Assembly: GCF_003112535.1 (NCBI RefSeq)
Contig: NZ_BEWA01000018.1
Location: 96,661 to 160,660, forward strand
DNA: 64,000 bases
Direction of reading: 5' to 3'
From: Streptomyces rishiriensis
Lineage (GTDB): Bacteria > Actinomycetota > Actinomycetes > Streptomycetales > Streptomycetaceae
Part shown: positions 51,844 to 60,522 of the stretch, piece by piece
Layout of the letters: each line of letters begins with the position of its first letter
Position numbering within the stretch: position 1 is the first letter of the stretch
Program-made: the position numbers and the translations under genes
The notes under the pieces: model-generated
Databases searched by the model: none
The model's input: only the letters and a program-made list of their open reading frames with translations
What the model was told of the DNA's origin: nothing

Positions 51844-52740
51844 ATGAAACGTGACCTGCTGGGCAGAAAGCTGGTTGTCACCGGAGCGGCGCGCGGCATC
51901 GGCGAGAAGGTGGCCCGCCTGGCCATCGCCCGAGGCGCTCAGGTGACCTTGATCGGACTGGAGCCCGATCGGCTCCGTGACCTCGCCCGCGAGCTGGGCC
52001 CCGCCGCTTCCTGGCGTGAGGCCGATGTGCGCGACGGAACCGTCCTGCGGTCAGCGATCGACGAGGCTGCGGGGGTCATGGGCGGCATCGATCTCGTCGT
52101 CGCCAATGCCGGCGTCGTGGCGTACGGGACCGTGCGACAGACGGACGAGGCGTCGTTCGAGCGGGTCCTGGACATCAATCTGAACGGTGTCTTCCGGACC
52201 CTCAAGTACGTAACGCCCCATCTGGAACGCAGCCGGGGACACGTGCTGGTCGTGGCGTCCGCGCTGTCCTTCATGCCGCTGGCGGCGATGGCCTCCTACG
52301 GCGCCAGCAAGGCCGCGGCCGAGCTGCTCGCCCTGACCTATCGCCAGGAGGTGGCGCACCTCGGCGTCACGGTCGGCCTGGTGCACCCCTCCTGGATCGA
52401 CACGGATCTCGTCCGGGGCGCCGAGGCGGACCTCCCCTCGTTCCAGGGCCTGCGCAACCGGCTCCCCTACCCGGGCAATGTCACCACGAGTGCCGATCGG
52501 GCGGCTGCCGCGATCGTCGACGGGCTCGTGCGCCGCCGCAGCCGCGTGTACGTCCCGCGCGCGGTCGTCGTGGCCAACTGGGCCAAGGCAGCGCTGAATT
52601 CGCCACTGGCCTGGCCATGGGCGAGGCGCTTCGCGGCCCGTGCCGTTCCGTCCCTCGAACGGGAGGTCGCGGCGCTGGGGAGGCATGACCAGCTCACGCC
52701 GGGCACCGGTGCCTCTGCCGCGGAGACCAAGTCGCCCTAG
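51844..52740 (+). CDS. Short-chain dehydrogenase/reductase
   Basis: A 298-residue SDR: cofactor motif VVTGAARGIGEKVARLA, DVRDGTVLRSAID, VVANAGVVAYG (NAG), and active-site SALSFMPLAAMASYGASKAAAELL with the YxxxK pair. The extended C-terminus (SRVYVPRAVVVANWAKAALN) resembles SDRs of actinobacterial lipid and steroid breakdown. It is preceded by a TetR-type palindrome shared with the TetR gene at 52789, with which it is convergent. Substrate unknown, probably a hydrophobic alcohol or ketone. Confidence 0.9.
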   Translation: MKRDLLGRKLVVTGAARGIGEKVARLAIARGAQVTLIGLEPDRLRDLARELGPAASWREADVRDGTVLRSAIDEAAGVMGGIDLVVANAGVVAYGTVRQTDEASFERVLDINLNGVFRTLKYVTPHLERSRGHVLVVASALSFMPLAAMASYGASKAAAELLALTYRQEVAHLGVTVGLVHPSWIDTDLVRGAEADLPSFQGLRNRLPYPGNVTTSADRAAAAIVDGLVRRRSRVYVPRAVVVANWAKAALNSPLAWPWARRFAARAVPSLEREVAALGRHDQLTPGTGASAAETKSP

Positions 52741-52788
52741 CCGCATATGGGTGGTCCCGCGCGGGACAGCGTCCTGCCCTACCGACTT

Positions 52789-53472
52789 TCACCGACCTTG
52801 AACGATCGAGTCGTAAAGGCGCGCGCCCGCCTCGTGCGAGGCTTCGGCCCGTTCCCGCTCGTCGCCCAGACCGACAGAGAAGTTCACGCCCATCGGCCGC
52901 ATCACCTGCACCACGGGATCCTCGAACTCGCCGAAGTGCTCGGCCAGCTCAAGGGTGACGTACCCGTGGACCAGACTCCACAACTGGGCGGCTATGACTT
53001 CAGGTTCCTGCCGCTCGGCCCTGCCCGAGTCCACGAGCCGTCGACATGCCGCGGTGATATGGACGTGGGCATCCTGGAAGGCCGGCGAATGTCCGCTCAA
53101 GCGAAGGTCCGCGTCCGACAGCGGCCGGTACGTCGCACGAGTGGACAGGCCGAACATCAGGTCGTACAGGTGAGGGTTCCCGTGGGCCACTCGGCGGCAG
53201 GTCAAAGCCATGGCGAAGAGATCCGCGGTCGGATCGTCCGTCACCGGCACCTGGGCGAACGCCGCGCCGAGCTCCCTGAAGCCGTGGTCGGCGACGGCGC
53301 GCATCAGTTCGGGGATCCCACCGAAGTGGCCGTAGACGGCCATCGTCGACAGCCCGCTCGCGGACGCCACCGTACGCGCCTTGATGGCCGACGGCCCCTG
53401 TTCGGCCAGCAGACCGACAGCGGCTCGCACAAGCCGCTCCGGTGCGTCATCGAGCTTCGGCCGCCCTGCCAT
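52789..53472 (-). CDS. TetR family transcriptional regulator
   Basis: A 227-residue regulator. HTH: ERLVRAAVGLLAEQGPSAIK, then TVASASGLSTMAVYGHFGGIPELMRAV. The C-terminal domain (TetR_C_13-like) has HPHLYD-type spacing, LTCRRVAHGNPHLYDLMFGLSTRA, quoted as HGNPHLYDLMFGLS. The promoter has AAATAAC-N3-GTTATGT 32 bases upstream of the ATG and the same site lies before the SDR gene, so it probably controls itself, the SDR and the divergent crotonase unit. Confidence 0.9.
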   Translation of the reverse strand: MAGRPKLDDAPERLVRAAVGLLAEQGPSAIKARTVASASGLSTMAVYGHFGGIPELMRAVADHGFRELGAAFAQVPVTDDPTADLFAMALTCRRVAHGNPHLYDLMFGLSTRATYRPLSDADLRLSGHSPAFQDAHVHITAACRRLVDSGRAERQEPEVIAAQLWSLVHGYVTLELAEHFGEFEDPVVQVMRPMGVNFSVGLGDERERAEASHEAGARLYDSIVQGR

Positions 53473-53505
53473 GCCTCTCGCGCCTCCACCATTGACACTC
53501 TTGAA

Positions 53506-53518
53506 ATAACTTGGTTAT
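53506..53518. promoter_or_regulatory. ATAAC-N3-GTTAT operator, copy 2
   Basis: ATAACTTGGTTAT in the divergent promoter of the TetR gene and the crotonase-hydrolase-ligase unit, matching copy 1 at 51822-51834 in both arms and in two to three flanking bases on each side. Confidence 0.65.
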
Positions 53519-53683
53519 GTAACTCGTCACGGCAATAGTACACATCTCGAGCGACGTGCCGTTTCGGACACGGGCGCGCCTCCCCGGACGGGCTTTCACG
53601 CACTGTCCCAGATTCCTGGCGCCGGCAGCCCCTCCCTCACTCGCTTTGCACTCCCCCATGAACCCAGCACGGGAGCAGAATCC

Positions 53684-54658
53684 ATGCCATACAAAGACAA
53701 GGGTCATCTGGAGATCGAGGACCGCGGAGCCGTCCTTGTCGTCCGGGTCGACGGCGGCCCGCACCAGTTGTTCGGCCTCGACATCGCCCATCAGCTGGAC
53801 AAGCTGGTGACCCGGGTCGACCGCGATCCGAGCATCCGTGCCGTCGTCTTCACCGGGGCACATCCCGAGCGGTTCGTCAGCCATGCCGCGGTCCGGTGGC
53901 TGCAGGAAGAGGGCGCCGCGAGCCCGACGGTCGGCCGACGCGGTGCCGCCGCCGTCGTACGCATGGCGAAGCACGTGGACCGGTCCCGGGTCCTCGGGGC
54001 ACTGATGCGCAGGACCCCGATGCGGGGTGCCCTCCAGCTGGAGCGTCTGCACACGACCTTCCTCCGGATGAACGCCAGCGGTGTCCTCTTCGTCGCCGCG
54101 CTCAACGGTTCGGCTCTCGGCCTCGGCGCCGAGTTCGCCTGGGCCTGCGATCTGCGGGTCATGGCCGACGGGGACTTCTTCATCGGCCAGCCCGAAATCC
54201 TCCTCGGCATCATCCCGGGCGGAGGCGGCACCCAGCGGCTGACCCGCCTGATCGGCACCCACCGGTCCCTGGCCGCGATCCTCGAAGGCAAGCCGTTCAC
54301 GCCCGCGGAAGCGCTCGCCAACGGGGCGGTCGACAAGGTCGTACCCCAGGACAAGGTCGTCGCGCAGGCGGTCGAACTCGCAGAGCACTTCGGCCGGCGG
54401 TCGAAGGGGTCGGTCGCGGCCGCCAAGAGGTCGGTGTACCTCGGCGGCTCGATGCCCCTGGAGGACGGACTCCACGTCGAACGCGCCGAGTTCTTCACCC
54501 GAGTCATGTCGAAGGACGGCCAGGAACTGATGCTCGACTACATGAAGACGACGGACGCCACCGGCGAGCTCCCGCTCTACAACCCGGACACCTACGTCCA
54601 GGCGCTCGCCTCGGGCAGCGTGCCCGGGCACCGCTCGACGAAGACGACGCGGCGGTGA
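53684..54658 (+). CDS. Enoyl-CoA hydratase/isomerase family protein
   Basis: A 324-residue crotonase, longer than the usual 260 because of an insertion of about 50 residues (VRWLQEEGAASPTVGRRGAA to RMAKHVDRSRVLGALMRRTP) before the active-site loop. AALNGSALGLGAEFAWACDLRVM and GQPEILLGIIPGGGGTQRLTRL hold both catalytic glutamates, so hydratase activity is expected. First gene of a forward unit with the hydrolase (7-bp gap) and the CoA ligase; controlled probably by the divergent TetR protein. Confidence 0.88.
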   Translation: MPYKDKGHLEIEDRGAVLVVRVDGGPHQLFGLDIAHQLDKLVTRVDRDPSIRAVVFTGAHPERFVSHAAVRWLQEEGAASPTVGRRGAAAVVRMAKHVDRSRVLGALMRRTPMRGALQLERLHTTFLRMNASGVLFVAALNGSALGLGAEFAWACDLRVMADGDFFIGQPEILLGIIPGGGGTQRLTRLIGTHRSLAAILEGKPFTPAEALANGAVDKVVPQDKVVAQAVELAEHFGRRSKGSVAAAKRSVYLGGSMPLEDGLHVERAEFFTRVMSKDGQELMLDYMKTTDATGELPLYNPDTYVQALASGSVPGHRSTKTTRR

Positions 54659-54665
54659 GCAGACG

Positions 54666-55586
54666 ATGACCACTGCGCACTCCTTCACCCGCCACGACAT
54701 CACCTTCCCCTCCGGCGACAGCACCTGTGCCGGATGGCTCTACCTCCCGACCGGCGTCACCTCCCCGCCCGTCGTCATCCTCGGGCACGGCCTCGGCGCC
54801 ACCCGCGAGATGCGCCTGGACGCCTTCGCCGAGCGTTTCGCGCAGGCCGGCATCGCCGCCGTGGCCTTCACCTACCGGCACTTCGGCGACAGCGGCGGGC
54901 ACCCGCGCCAGCTCCTGTCGATCAAGCGTCAGCTCGCCGACTGGGACGCCGCCATCGCCTATGTCAAGGCCCGCCCTGACGTCGACCGCTCCCGCGTCGC
55001 GGTGTGGGGCAGCTCCTTCGGCGGAGGCCACGCCATCACCGTCGCCTCTCGGCATCCCGAACTGCGCGCGGCCGTGTCCCAGTGCCCGTTCACCGATGGT
55101 CTCGCCTCCGCGCTCGCGCTCGGCCCGGTCGCCTCGCTCAGGATGACCCCCGTGGTCGCTCGGGACATGGCGGCCAGAGTGCGCGGCAAGGCACCCGCGA
55201 TGGTTCCCATCGCCTCCGCCCCCGGTTCGCCGGCCCTCATGAACGCTCCGGACGCCCTGCCCGGCTACCAGGCGCTCCAGCCGCCCGGCACGACATTCCG
55301 CAACGAGGTGGCGGCACGGGTCATTCCGACCATCGCCGCCTACCGGCCCGGGCGTGCCGCGAAGAAGGTCGCCATGCCGATCCTCTTCTGCGTCAGCAAC
55401 ACCGACTCCGTCACGCCTCCCGCCCAGACCCTCCGGTACGCGCGCACCGCACCCCGGGGAGAGATCAAGAGGTACGACGCCGGCCACTTCGACTTCTACA
55501 CCGGCGAGACCTTCGAGGCCCTGGTCCGCGACCAGGTCGAGTTCCTCACCCGGCAGCTGCACCCCGCGCCGGTATCGACTCCTTGA
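54666..55586 (+). CDS. Alpha/beta hydrolase
   Basis: A 306-residue hydrolase of the dienelactone/polyketide-transferase-like branch. It has ILGHGLGATREMRLDAFAERF, TYRHFGDSGGHPRQLL, the nucleophile elbow WGSSFGGGHAITVASRHPE (Ser about 118), FCVSNTDSVTPPAQ (acid) and YDAGHFDFYTGETFE (histidine). It lies 7 bp after the crotonase gene and 35 bp before the CoA ligase, so the three are an operon; a thioesterase or ester-cleaving role in the same path is likely. Confidence 0.87.
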   Translation: MTTAHSFTRHDITFPSGDSTCAGWLYLPTGVTSPPVVILGHGLGATREMRLDAFAERFAQAGIAAVAFTYRHFGDSGGHPRQLLSIKRQLADWDAAIAYVKARPDVDRSRVAVWGSSFGGGHAITVASRHPELRAAVSQCPFTDGLASALALGPVASLRMTPVVARDMAARVRGKAPAMVPIASAPGSPALMNAPDALPGYQALQPPGTTFRNEVAARVIPTIAAYRPGRAAKKVAMPILFCVSNTDSVTPPAQTLRYARTAPRGEIKRYDAGHFDFYTGETFEALVRDQVEFLTRQLHPAPVSTP

Positions 55587-55621
55587 CCGGACCGCACAAC
55601 ACCGAGACAGGTACGCCCGCC

Positions 55622-57088
55622 ATGAACTTCGCTTCACTGCCCGACCGCCGCGCCGCTCTCGACCCCGATGGGGCAGCGGTCTCGGACGGGCGCCAGTCAC
55701 TCACCAACACTCAGTTGCTGGACCGCGTCCGTGCGGCAGCGCGTCAGCTCCAGGACCTCGGCATCGGTCCCGGCGATGTGGTGGCCCTCAAGCTGACGAA
55801 CCGCATCGAGTTCGTGCTGCTGTTGTTCGCCGCTTGGCGGATCGGCGCCACCATCACGCCGGTCAACCCGAGCATGACCGACGTCGAGGTGGGCCGGCAG
55901 GTCAAGGACTCCGATGCGCGTCTGCTGGTGGTCGAAGACCGCGAGGCGCCCGTCACGGACGGTACTGCCGTACTCGCCGTCGGCGCACTGCACAAGGAAG
56001 GGGCGAGTTCGGATCACGCGCCGCATGTGGACTCGTCCGCGCTGGCTCTTCTCATATACACCAGCGGCACCACCGGGACGCCCAAGGGCGTGATGCTGGA
56101 CCACGCCAACATCGACGCCATGACGGAGATGGGCCGCCTGTCCCTGGACATCGGGCCCGCCGACCGGTGCCTGCTGATCCTGCCGCTCTTCCACGTCAAC
56201 GGCATCGTGGTCAGCATTCTCACGCCTCTTCTCGCGGGGGCGAGCGTCGTCATCGCGGGCCGCCGGTTCGACCCACACAGCTTCTTCGACCTCGTCGAGC
56301 AGGAGCGCCCCACCTTCTTCAGCGCCGTGCCGACGATCTACGGCATGCTCGCCTCCCTCCCGGACGACGTGCGGCCCGACACATCGTCGCTGAGGTTCGG
56401 AGTCTGTGGCGCCGCACCCGCCTCCGCCGAGCTGCTGAACCGGTTCGAAGCCCGGTACGGGTTCCCTCTTGTCGAGGGGTACGGCCTGTCCGAAGGAACC
56501 TGCGGGTCCACCGTCAACCCCGTCGCGGGCCCGCGACGTGCCGGCACCGTGGGACTCCCCTTCCCCGGCCAGGAGATTCGGATCGTCGACGCCGAAGGTA
56601 CCGAGGTGGGGCCGGGCACGGACGGTGAGGTCCTCGTGAAGGGCCCCAACCTCATGCGTGGCTATCTCGGCCGCCCGGAGGAAACGGCCAGGGTCATCGT
56701 CGACGGCTGGTTGCACACGGGCGATGTGGGTCACCTCGACGCCGAGGGCTATCTGACCCTGGTCGGGCGCTCGAAGGACATGATCATCCGCGGTGGGGAG
56801 AACATCTACCCCAAGGAGATCGAGGACGTCCTCACAGGCGACCCGTCGGTGCTCGAAGCCGCCGTGATCGGCGTACCCGACGAGAAGTGGGGAGAGGTGG
56901 TCGTGGCCTACATACAGCCGCGACCAGGCGTGACCGTCGATCTGACGGCGCTGCGGGAGCTCTGTGCGCGCAGCCTCACCGGCTTCAAGCGTCCGACCGA
57001 CTTCTTCGTGGTGGAGGCCATAGCGAAGAACGCGGTCGGGAAGATCGACAAAGCCTCCTTGCGCGCTGCCCACGTCGCGGCTTCGTGA
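55622..57088 (+). CDS. Class I adenylate-forming acyl-CoA ligase
   Basis: A 488-residue ANL ligase: LLIYTSGTTGTPKGVMLDH (P-loop, about 145), LVEGYGLSEGTCGSTVNP, GWLHTGDVGHLDAEGYLTLVGRSKD, IIRGGENIYPKEIEDVL and KNAVGKIDKASLRA with the catalytic lysine. Third gene of the crotonase-hydrolase-ligase operon; it should activate the carboxylic acid that the crotonase then processes. ATG 55622. A hairpin follows at 57192-57229. Confidence 0.92.
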   Translation: MNFASLPDRRAALDPDGAAVSDGRQSLTNTQLLDRVRAAARQLQDLGIGPGDVVALKLTNRIEFVLLLFAAWRIGATITPVNPSMTDVEVGRQVKDSDARLLVVEDREAPVTDGTAVLAVGALHKEGASSDHAPHVDSSALALLIYTSGTTGTPKGVMLDHANIDAMTEMGRLSLDIGPADRCLLILPLFHVNGIVVSILTPLLAGASVVIAGRRFDPHSFFDLVEQERPTFFSAVPTIYGMLASLPDDVRPDTSSLRFGVCGAAPASAELLNRFEARYGFPLVEGYGLSEGTCGSTVNPVAGPRRAGTVGLPFPGQEIRIVDAEGTEVGPGTDGEVLVKGPNLMRGYLGRPEETARVIVDGWLHTGDVGHLDAEGYLTLVGRSKDMIIRGGENIYPKEIEDVLTGDPSVLEAAVIGVPDEKWGEVVVAYIQPRPGVTVDLTALRELCARSLTGFKRPTDFFVVEAIAKNAVGKIDKASLRAAHVAAS

Positions 57089-57191
57089 GATTCACCGCGC
57101 GCCGAGCCTGGATGCCCAGGCAGCGCATATCCGACAGCGCGGCCGCGGGAGACGCTTCGGCGGGTGACCGGGTCTCGGCCAGGATCTGACT

Positions 57192-57229
57192 GAGGGGCGG
57201 CCCAACCGGAAGCGGCTGGGCCTCCCCTC
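57192..57229. terminator. Hairpin terminator between convergent units
   Basis: GAGGGGCGGCCCA (57192-57204) pairs with TGGGCCTCCCCTC (57217-57229) over 13 bp with one mismatch and a 12-base loop, 104 bases after the ligase stop and before the end of the leftward hydrolase. Confidence 0.7.
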
Positions 57230-57317
57230 GGTTCGGGAGGCTGCTCGGACGACTTGCCCCGGCCGGCCAGTGAGACTGCGCACCCGCAGGGGCGCCGCTC
57301 TCGTCACGGTGGCAGAG

Positions 57318-58190
57318 TCACCGACTCGCCTCGACGGCCAGGAACGACCGCAAATGGCCCAGCAGCGCCTCCGGTTGCTCTTCCGGTATGAAGTGGCCGC
57401 ACTCCGGGATTTCTGCTCCGGTGACGTCGTCCGCGTAGGCGCGCCAGATCTCCAGCGTCGGCAGGCGGGAGGGCAGCCCTGCGGAACCCCAGAGCGCCAG
57501 TACCGGCATGGTGAGGCGGCGGTCCTCGGCGGCGTCGATGTCGTCGAGGGCGACGTCCTGCTCCATGGCGCGGTAGTCGTCGAAACTCGCGCGCATGGCA
57601 CCCGGGCGGGAGAAGGCTCGGACATATCCGTCGACCGCTTCGGGTGTCAGCCCGTGGCGGTTATAGGTCCACCGCTCGAAGAAGTACTCGAGATACCCGC
57701 GTATGTCGTGCCCCACGAGCCGCTCGGGAAGGTCGGGCTGCATCTGGAACAGCCAGTGCCAGTACCCGGAGGCGAGCGAGGCGTCCAGTCGGCGGAACAT
57801 CTCCCGGGTCGGCACGATGTCGAGCACAGCCAGCCGTTCCACCTGATCGGGGCGGTCCAACGCCCAGCGGTGCCCCACGCGGGCGCCCCGGTCGTGACCC
57901 ACGACGGCGGTCGTCTCGAAGCCGAGTGCTTCGACGAGGCCCGCCATGTCGGCGGCCATCCGCCGCTTGTCGTATCCGGTCGAGGGCTTGTCGCTCAGGC
58001 CGTAGCCACGCAGGTCGGGTGCCACAACGGTGTGGTCGGCGGCAAGATCCGCCAGCACCGGCTGCCAGCAGTCGGAGGTCTGCGGCCAGCCGTGGAGCAG
58101 GACGAGCAGAGGACCGGATCCCGCTCGGAGGTAGTGCAGGCGAACCCCGTCCACCTGCGTCACGCCCGTGGTCACGGTGGGCTGTCCCAT
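57318..58190 (-). CDS. Alpha/beta hydrolase, fluoroacetate/haloacetate dehalogenase-like
   Basis: A 290-residue hydrolase with an aspartate nucleophile: LLHGWPQTSDCWQPVLADL (oxyanion), DLRGYGLSDKPSTGYDKRRMA, the elbow VVGHDRGARVGHRWALDRP (Asp about 111, with the two arginines that bind the carboxylate in fluoroacetate dehalogenases), WHWLFQMQPDLPE (His-Trp of the halide pocket), and ECGHFIPEEQP (base histidine). This combination fits the FAcD family; epoxide hydrolase is the main alternative. It is divergent from a CGNR regulator over a 50-bp promoter with an inverted repeat. Confidence 0.85.
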   Translation of the reverse strand: MGQPTVTTGVTQVDGVRLHYLRAGSGPLLVLLHGWPQTSDCWQPVLADLAADHTVVAPDLRGYGLSDKPSTGYDKRRMAADMAGLVEALGFETTAVVGHDRGARVGHRWALDRPDQVERLAVLDIVPTREMFRRLDASLASGYWHWLFQMQPDLPERLVGHDIRGYLEYFFERWTYNRHGLTPEAVDGYVRAFSRPGAMRASFDDYRAMEQDVALDDIDAAEDRRLTMPVLALWGSAGLPSRLPTLEIWRAYADDVTGAEIPECGHFIPEEQPEALLGHLRSFLAVEASR

Positions 58191-58213
58191 GGCTGCGCCT
58201 CCCCGGCACGAAC

Positions 58214-58232
58214 TAACCCTCTTAGGGGGTTA
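58214..58232. promoter_or_regulatory. Inverted repeat TAACCC-N7-GGGTTA
   Basis: Perfect 6-bp arms around TCTTAGG in the 50-bp gap between the dehalogenase-like gene and the CGNR gene. A likely operator for the CGNR protein. Confidence 0.55.
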
Positions 58233-58240
58233 AACCTAAC

Positions 58241-58861
58241 GTGCAGAATGAAGGCGTGGCAACGGACGACACGTGGATCTGGGACGGCGGGCGGGTCTGT
58301 CTGGACTTCACCAACACCCTCCGCCACCGGTGGCGACCCACGCCGGGGGAGACGCTCCGGAACCCGGGCGATCTCACCCTCTGGCTTCAGCGGGCCGGAC
58401 TGCTCGCACCGGGCATCCCGGATCCCGTGGATGCCGCCGTCCTGGCATCGGGCCGACGGCTGCGCGAGGCGGTCGACCGGGCCGTACTCGCGGTCTCCGA
58501 CGGCCGACTGCCCTCCTCCAGCGACGTCGTGCTGCTCAACGGATCGGCAGCACAGGCGCCCCGGCCGGCGCCGCAAATCGCCATCAAAGGCGGCCACTTG
58601 GAGCCCGCCGGCACCACGACCATGGCACCTGATCCCGCGACCGCGCTGGCACTGATCGCGCAGGACGCCGTAGACCTGCTCCTGTCGACCGAGATCCGGC
58701 GCGTACGCGTGTGCGGCGCGGACACGTGCGCCCTGCGCTTCCTGGACCGCTCCCCCGCCCACAACCGCCGCTGGTGCTCGATGTCCCGCTGCGGCAACCG
58801 CACCAAAGTCCGCCTCCACCAGGCCCGAGCCAGACGGAGTGAGCGCACCCCGGCGGGCTGA
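58241..58861 (+). CDS. CGNR zinc finger domain-containing (ABATE) protein
   Basis: A 206-residue putative transcriptional regulator: the N-terminal ABATE domain begins WIWDGGRVCLDFTNTLRHRW, and the C-terminal CGNR finger reads VRVCGADTCALRFLDRSPAHNRRWCSMSRCGNRTKVR, quoted as DTCALRFLDRSP and RRWCSMSRCGNRTKVR, with the four metal-binding cysteines. GTG 58241 may be leaderless, since the inverted repeat lies right before it; GTG 58256 is an alternative. It probably regulates the divergent dehalogenase-like gene. Confidence 0.87.
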   Translation: MQNEGVATDDTWIWDGGRVCLDFTNTLRHRWRPTPGETLRNPGDLTLWLQRAGLLAPGIPDPVDAAVLASGRRLREAVDRAVLAVSDGRLPSSSDVVLLNGSAAQAPRPAPQIAIKGGHLEPAGTTTMAPDPATALALIAQDAVDLLLSTEIRRVRVCGADTCALRFLDRSPAHNRRWCSMSRCGNRTKVRLHQARARRSERTPAG

Positions 58862-58895
58862 GCCCACCCGGACTCCTGCCGCCACCGCGCTCAGC

Positions 58896-59405
58896 TCACT
58901 CCGCGGGCCTCAGACGAAATGCGGGGCCGGGGACACTCTCGATGTCCTCCGCCTGCACGGCGTGGCCGCGTTCGCAGCGGATCTGGGCATCGACGTGCGC
59001 ACCGCATCCTCGGTGTCGCGTCAGTACGGCCGGGCCCTCCGGGTCGGCGCGGTAGCGGTCGCCCCACTGCAGGAGCCCCATCACGGCCGGGACCAGATCC
59101 ACGCCCTTCGGTGTGATCACGTACTTCGGCCGGCTCCGCGAACCCGGCTCCTTATAGGTCTCGGTGGCCAGGATCCCTTCCTCGACAAGCATCCGAAGCC
59201 GTGCCGCGAGAAGGTTCCGGGGACAGCCGAGGACACGTTCGAAGTCACTGAAGCGGGACGAGCCGTACCAGACCTCGCGCAGGATCAGGATCGTCCACTT
59301 CTCACCCACGACCTCAAGGGTCCGGGCGATCGAGCAGTTCGACATGTCCCGGTCGAGTCGGGTGTCCATGCCGGCGTCCTGAAGAGCTTCCGTCCTCGCA
59401 TCCAT
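58896..59405 (-). CDS. HxlR family transcriptional regulator
   Basis: A 169-residue winged-helix regulator: NCSIARTLEVVGEKWTILILREVWYGSSRFSDFE, quoted as NCSIARTLEVVGEKWTILIL, then LGCPRNLLAARLRMLVEEG and KYVITPKGVDLVPAVMGLLQWGD; two cysteines lie in the C-terminal HRGCGAHVDAQIRCERGH. ATG 59369 has an AGGA at good distance and is an alternative start. It is divergent from the quinone-oxidoreductase-like gene with a 22-bp imperfect palindrome between them, the usual HxlR-target layout. Confidence 0.88.
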   Translation of the reverse strand: MDARTEALQDAGMDTRLDRDMSNCSIARTLEVVGEKWTILILREVWYGSSRFSDFERVLGCPRNLLAARLRMLVEEGILATETYKEPGSRSRPKYVITPKGVDLVPAVMGLLQWGDRYRADPEGPAVLTRHRGCGAHVDAQIRCERGHAVQAEDIESVPGPAFRLRPAE

Positions 59406-59426
59406 GGGGGTGATTCTAACCCGACC

Positions 59427-59448
59427 TGAGTTTACTTTTCCATACTCA
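59427..59448. promoter_or_regulatory. Imperfect palindrome, candidate HxlR operator
   Basis: Arms TGAGTTT and ATACTCA (TGAGTnT / AnACTCA) frame an 8-base centre, in the divergent promoter of the HxlR and quinone-oxidoreductase genes. Confidence 0.45.
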
Positions 59449-59508
59449 ACAAGTAGCGTCATGACCACACGCAGACGACCGAGAAGATCACATGGAAAGG
59501 CGGCCGGC

Positions 59509-60522
59509 ATGAAGGCATTCGTCGTCGAGAAGTACGGCAAGGACGGCGTGCGCGCCGCCGAGGTACCCGAGCCCAGCGTCGGTGACCGCGATGTTCTGGT
59601 CAGGGTGAGCGCCGCGAGCATCAACCCGCTGGACAAGATGGTCCGCAACGGGGAGTTCAAACAGCTGTTGAAGTACAAGCCTCCGTTCGTGCTCGGTCAT
59701 GACGTGGCCGGCGTCGTGACGCGGGTCGGTTCCGCCGTGCGCGGCTTCGAAGTCGGCGACGAGGTCTACGCCCGTCCGCGCGACCTGCGGATCGGAGGCT
59801 TCGCGGAGTACATCGCGATCGACATGGACGACGTCGCGCCCAAGCCGGTCTCGCTCACCCCGCAGGAGGCGGCCGCGGTGCCGCTGGTGGCCCTGGCCGC
59901 CTGGCAGGTCCTCGTGGACCAGGCCCATGTGAAGCCGGGTCAGAAGGTGCTCGTCCACGCCGGTGCCGGCGGACTCGGATCGACGGTCATCCAGCTCGCC
60001 AAACACCTCGGTGCCACCGTGGCGACGACCGCGAGCGCTCATTCCGAGAAGCTGGTCAAAAGCCTCGGTGCCGACGTCGTCGTCGACTACAAGACGGAGG
60101 ACTTCTCCAAGGTGCTGTCCGGCTTCGACCTGGTGCTGGACGCCGTGGGCGGGGCGAACCTGGAGAAGTCGCTGACCGTGCTGAAGCCCGGCGGCCTGGC
60201 CGTCAGCGTCGTGGGCCCGCCGGACGCCGGGTTCGCCAGGCAGCTCGGCGCTCCCTCCTTCCTGGGGCTGGTCATGAACGTGCTCAGTCGCAAGATCCGC
60301 AAGCAGGCGAAGGCCCTGGGCGTTCGCTACCAGTTCTTCTTCATGCAGGCCAATGGCTCTCAGTTGCGCGAGCTCGGCGCCCTCTACGACAGCGGGAAGC
60401 TCCGCCCGGTCATCGACCGCACCTTCCCGTTCGATCAGACGCTCGAGGCGATGGCGTACGTCGAGCAAGGTCGCGCCAAGGCCGGCAAGGTCGTGGTCTC
60501 GATGACGCCCGACAGCAACTGA
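59509..60522 (+). CDS. Zinc-independent MDR, quinone oxidoreductase-like (NAD(P)H)
   Basis: A 337-residue medium-chain dehydrogenase/reductase. GroES-like N-domain: MKAFVVEKYGKDGVR, ASINPLDKMVRNGEF, VLGHDVAGVVTRVGSAV; Rossmann domain: VLVHAGAGGLGSTVIQLAKHLGATV; C-terminal AKAGKVVVSMTP. No structural or catalytic zinc cysteines are visible, fitting the quinone oxidoreductase/zeta-crystallin branch. ATG 59509 (MKAF) is the family start; the longer frame to 59404 crosses the operator. Probably redox or electrophile detoxification under HxlR control. Confidence 0.92.
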   Translation: MKAFVVEKYGKDGVRAAEVPEPSVGDRDVLVRVSAASINPLDKMVRNGEFKQLLKYKPPFVLGHDVAGVVTRVGSAVRGFEVGDEVYARPRDLRIGGFAEYIAIDMDDVAPKPVSLTPQEAAAVPLVALAAWQVLVDQAHVKPGQKVLVHAGAGGLGSTVIQLAKHLGATVATTASAHSEKLVKSLGADVVVDYKTEDFSKVLSGFDLVLDAVGGANLEKSLTVLKPGGLAVSVVGPPDAGFARQLGAPSFLGLVMNVLSRKIRKQAKALGVRYQFFFMQANGSQLRELGALYDSGKLRPVIDRTFPFDQTLEAMAYVEQGRAKAGKVVVSMTPDSN

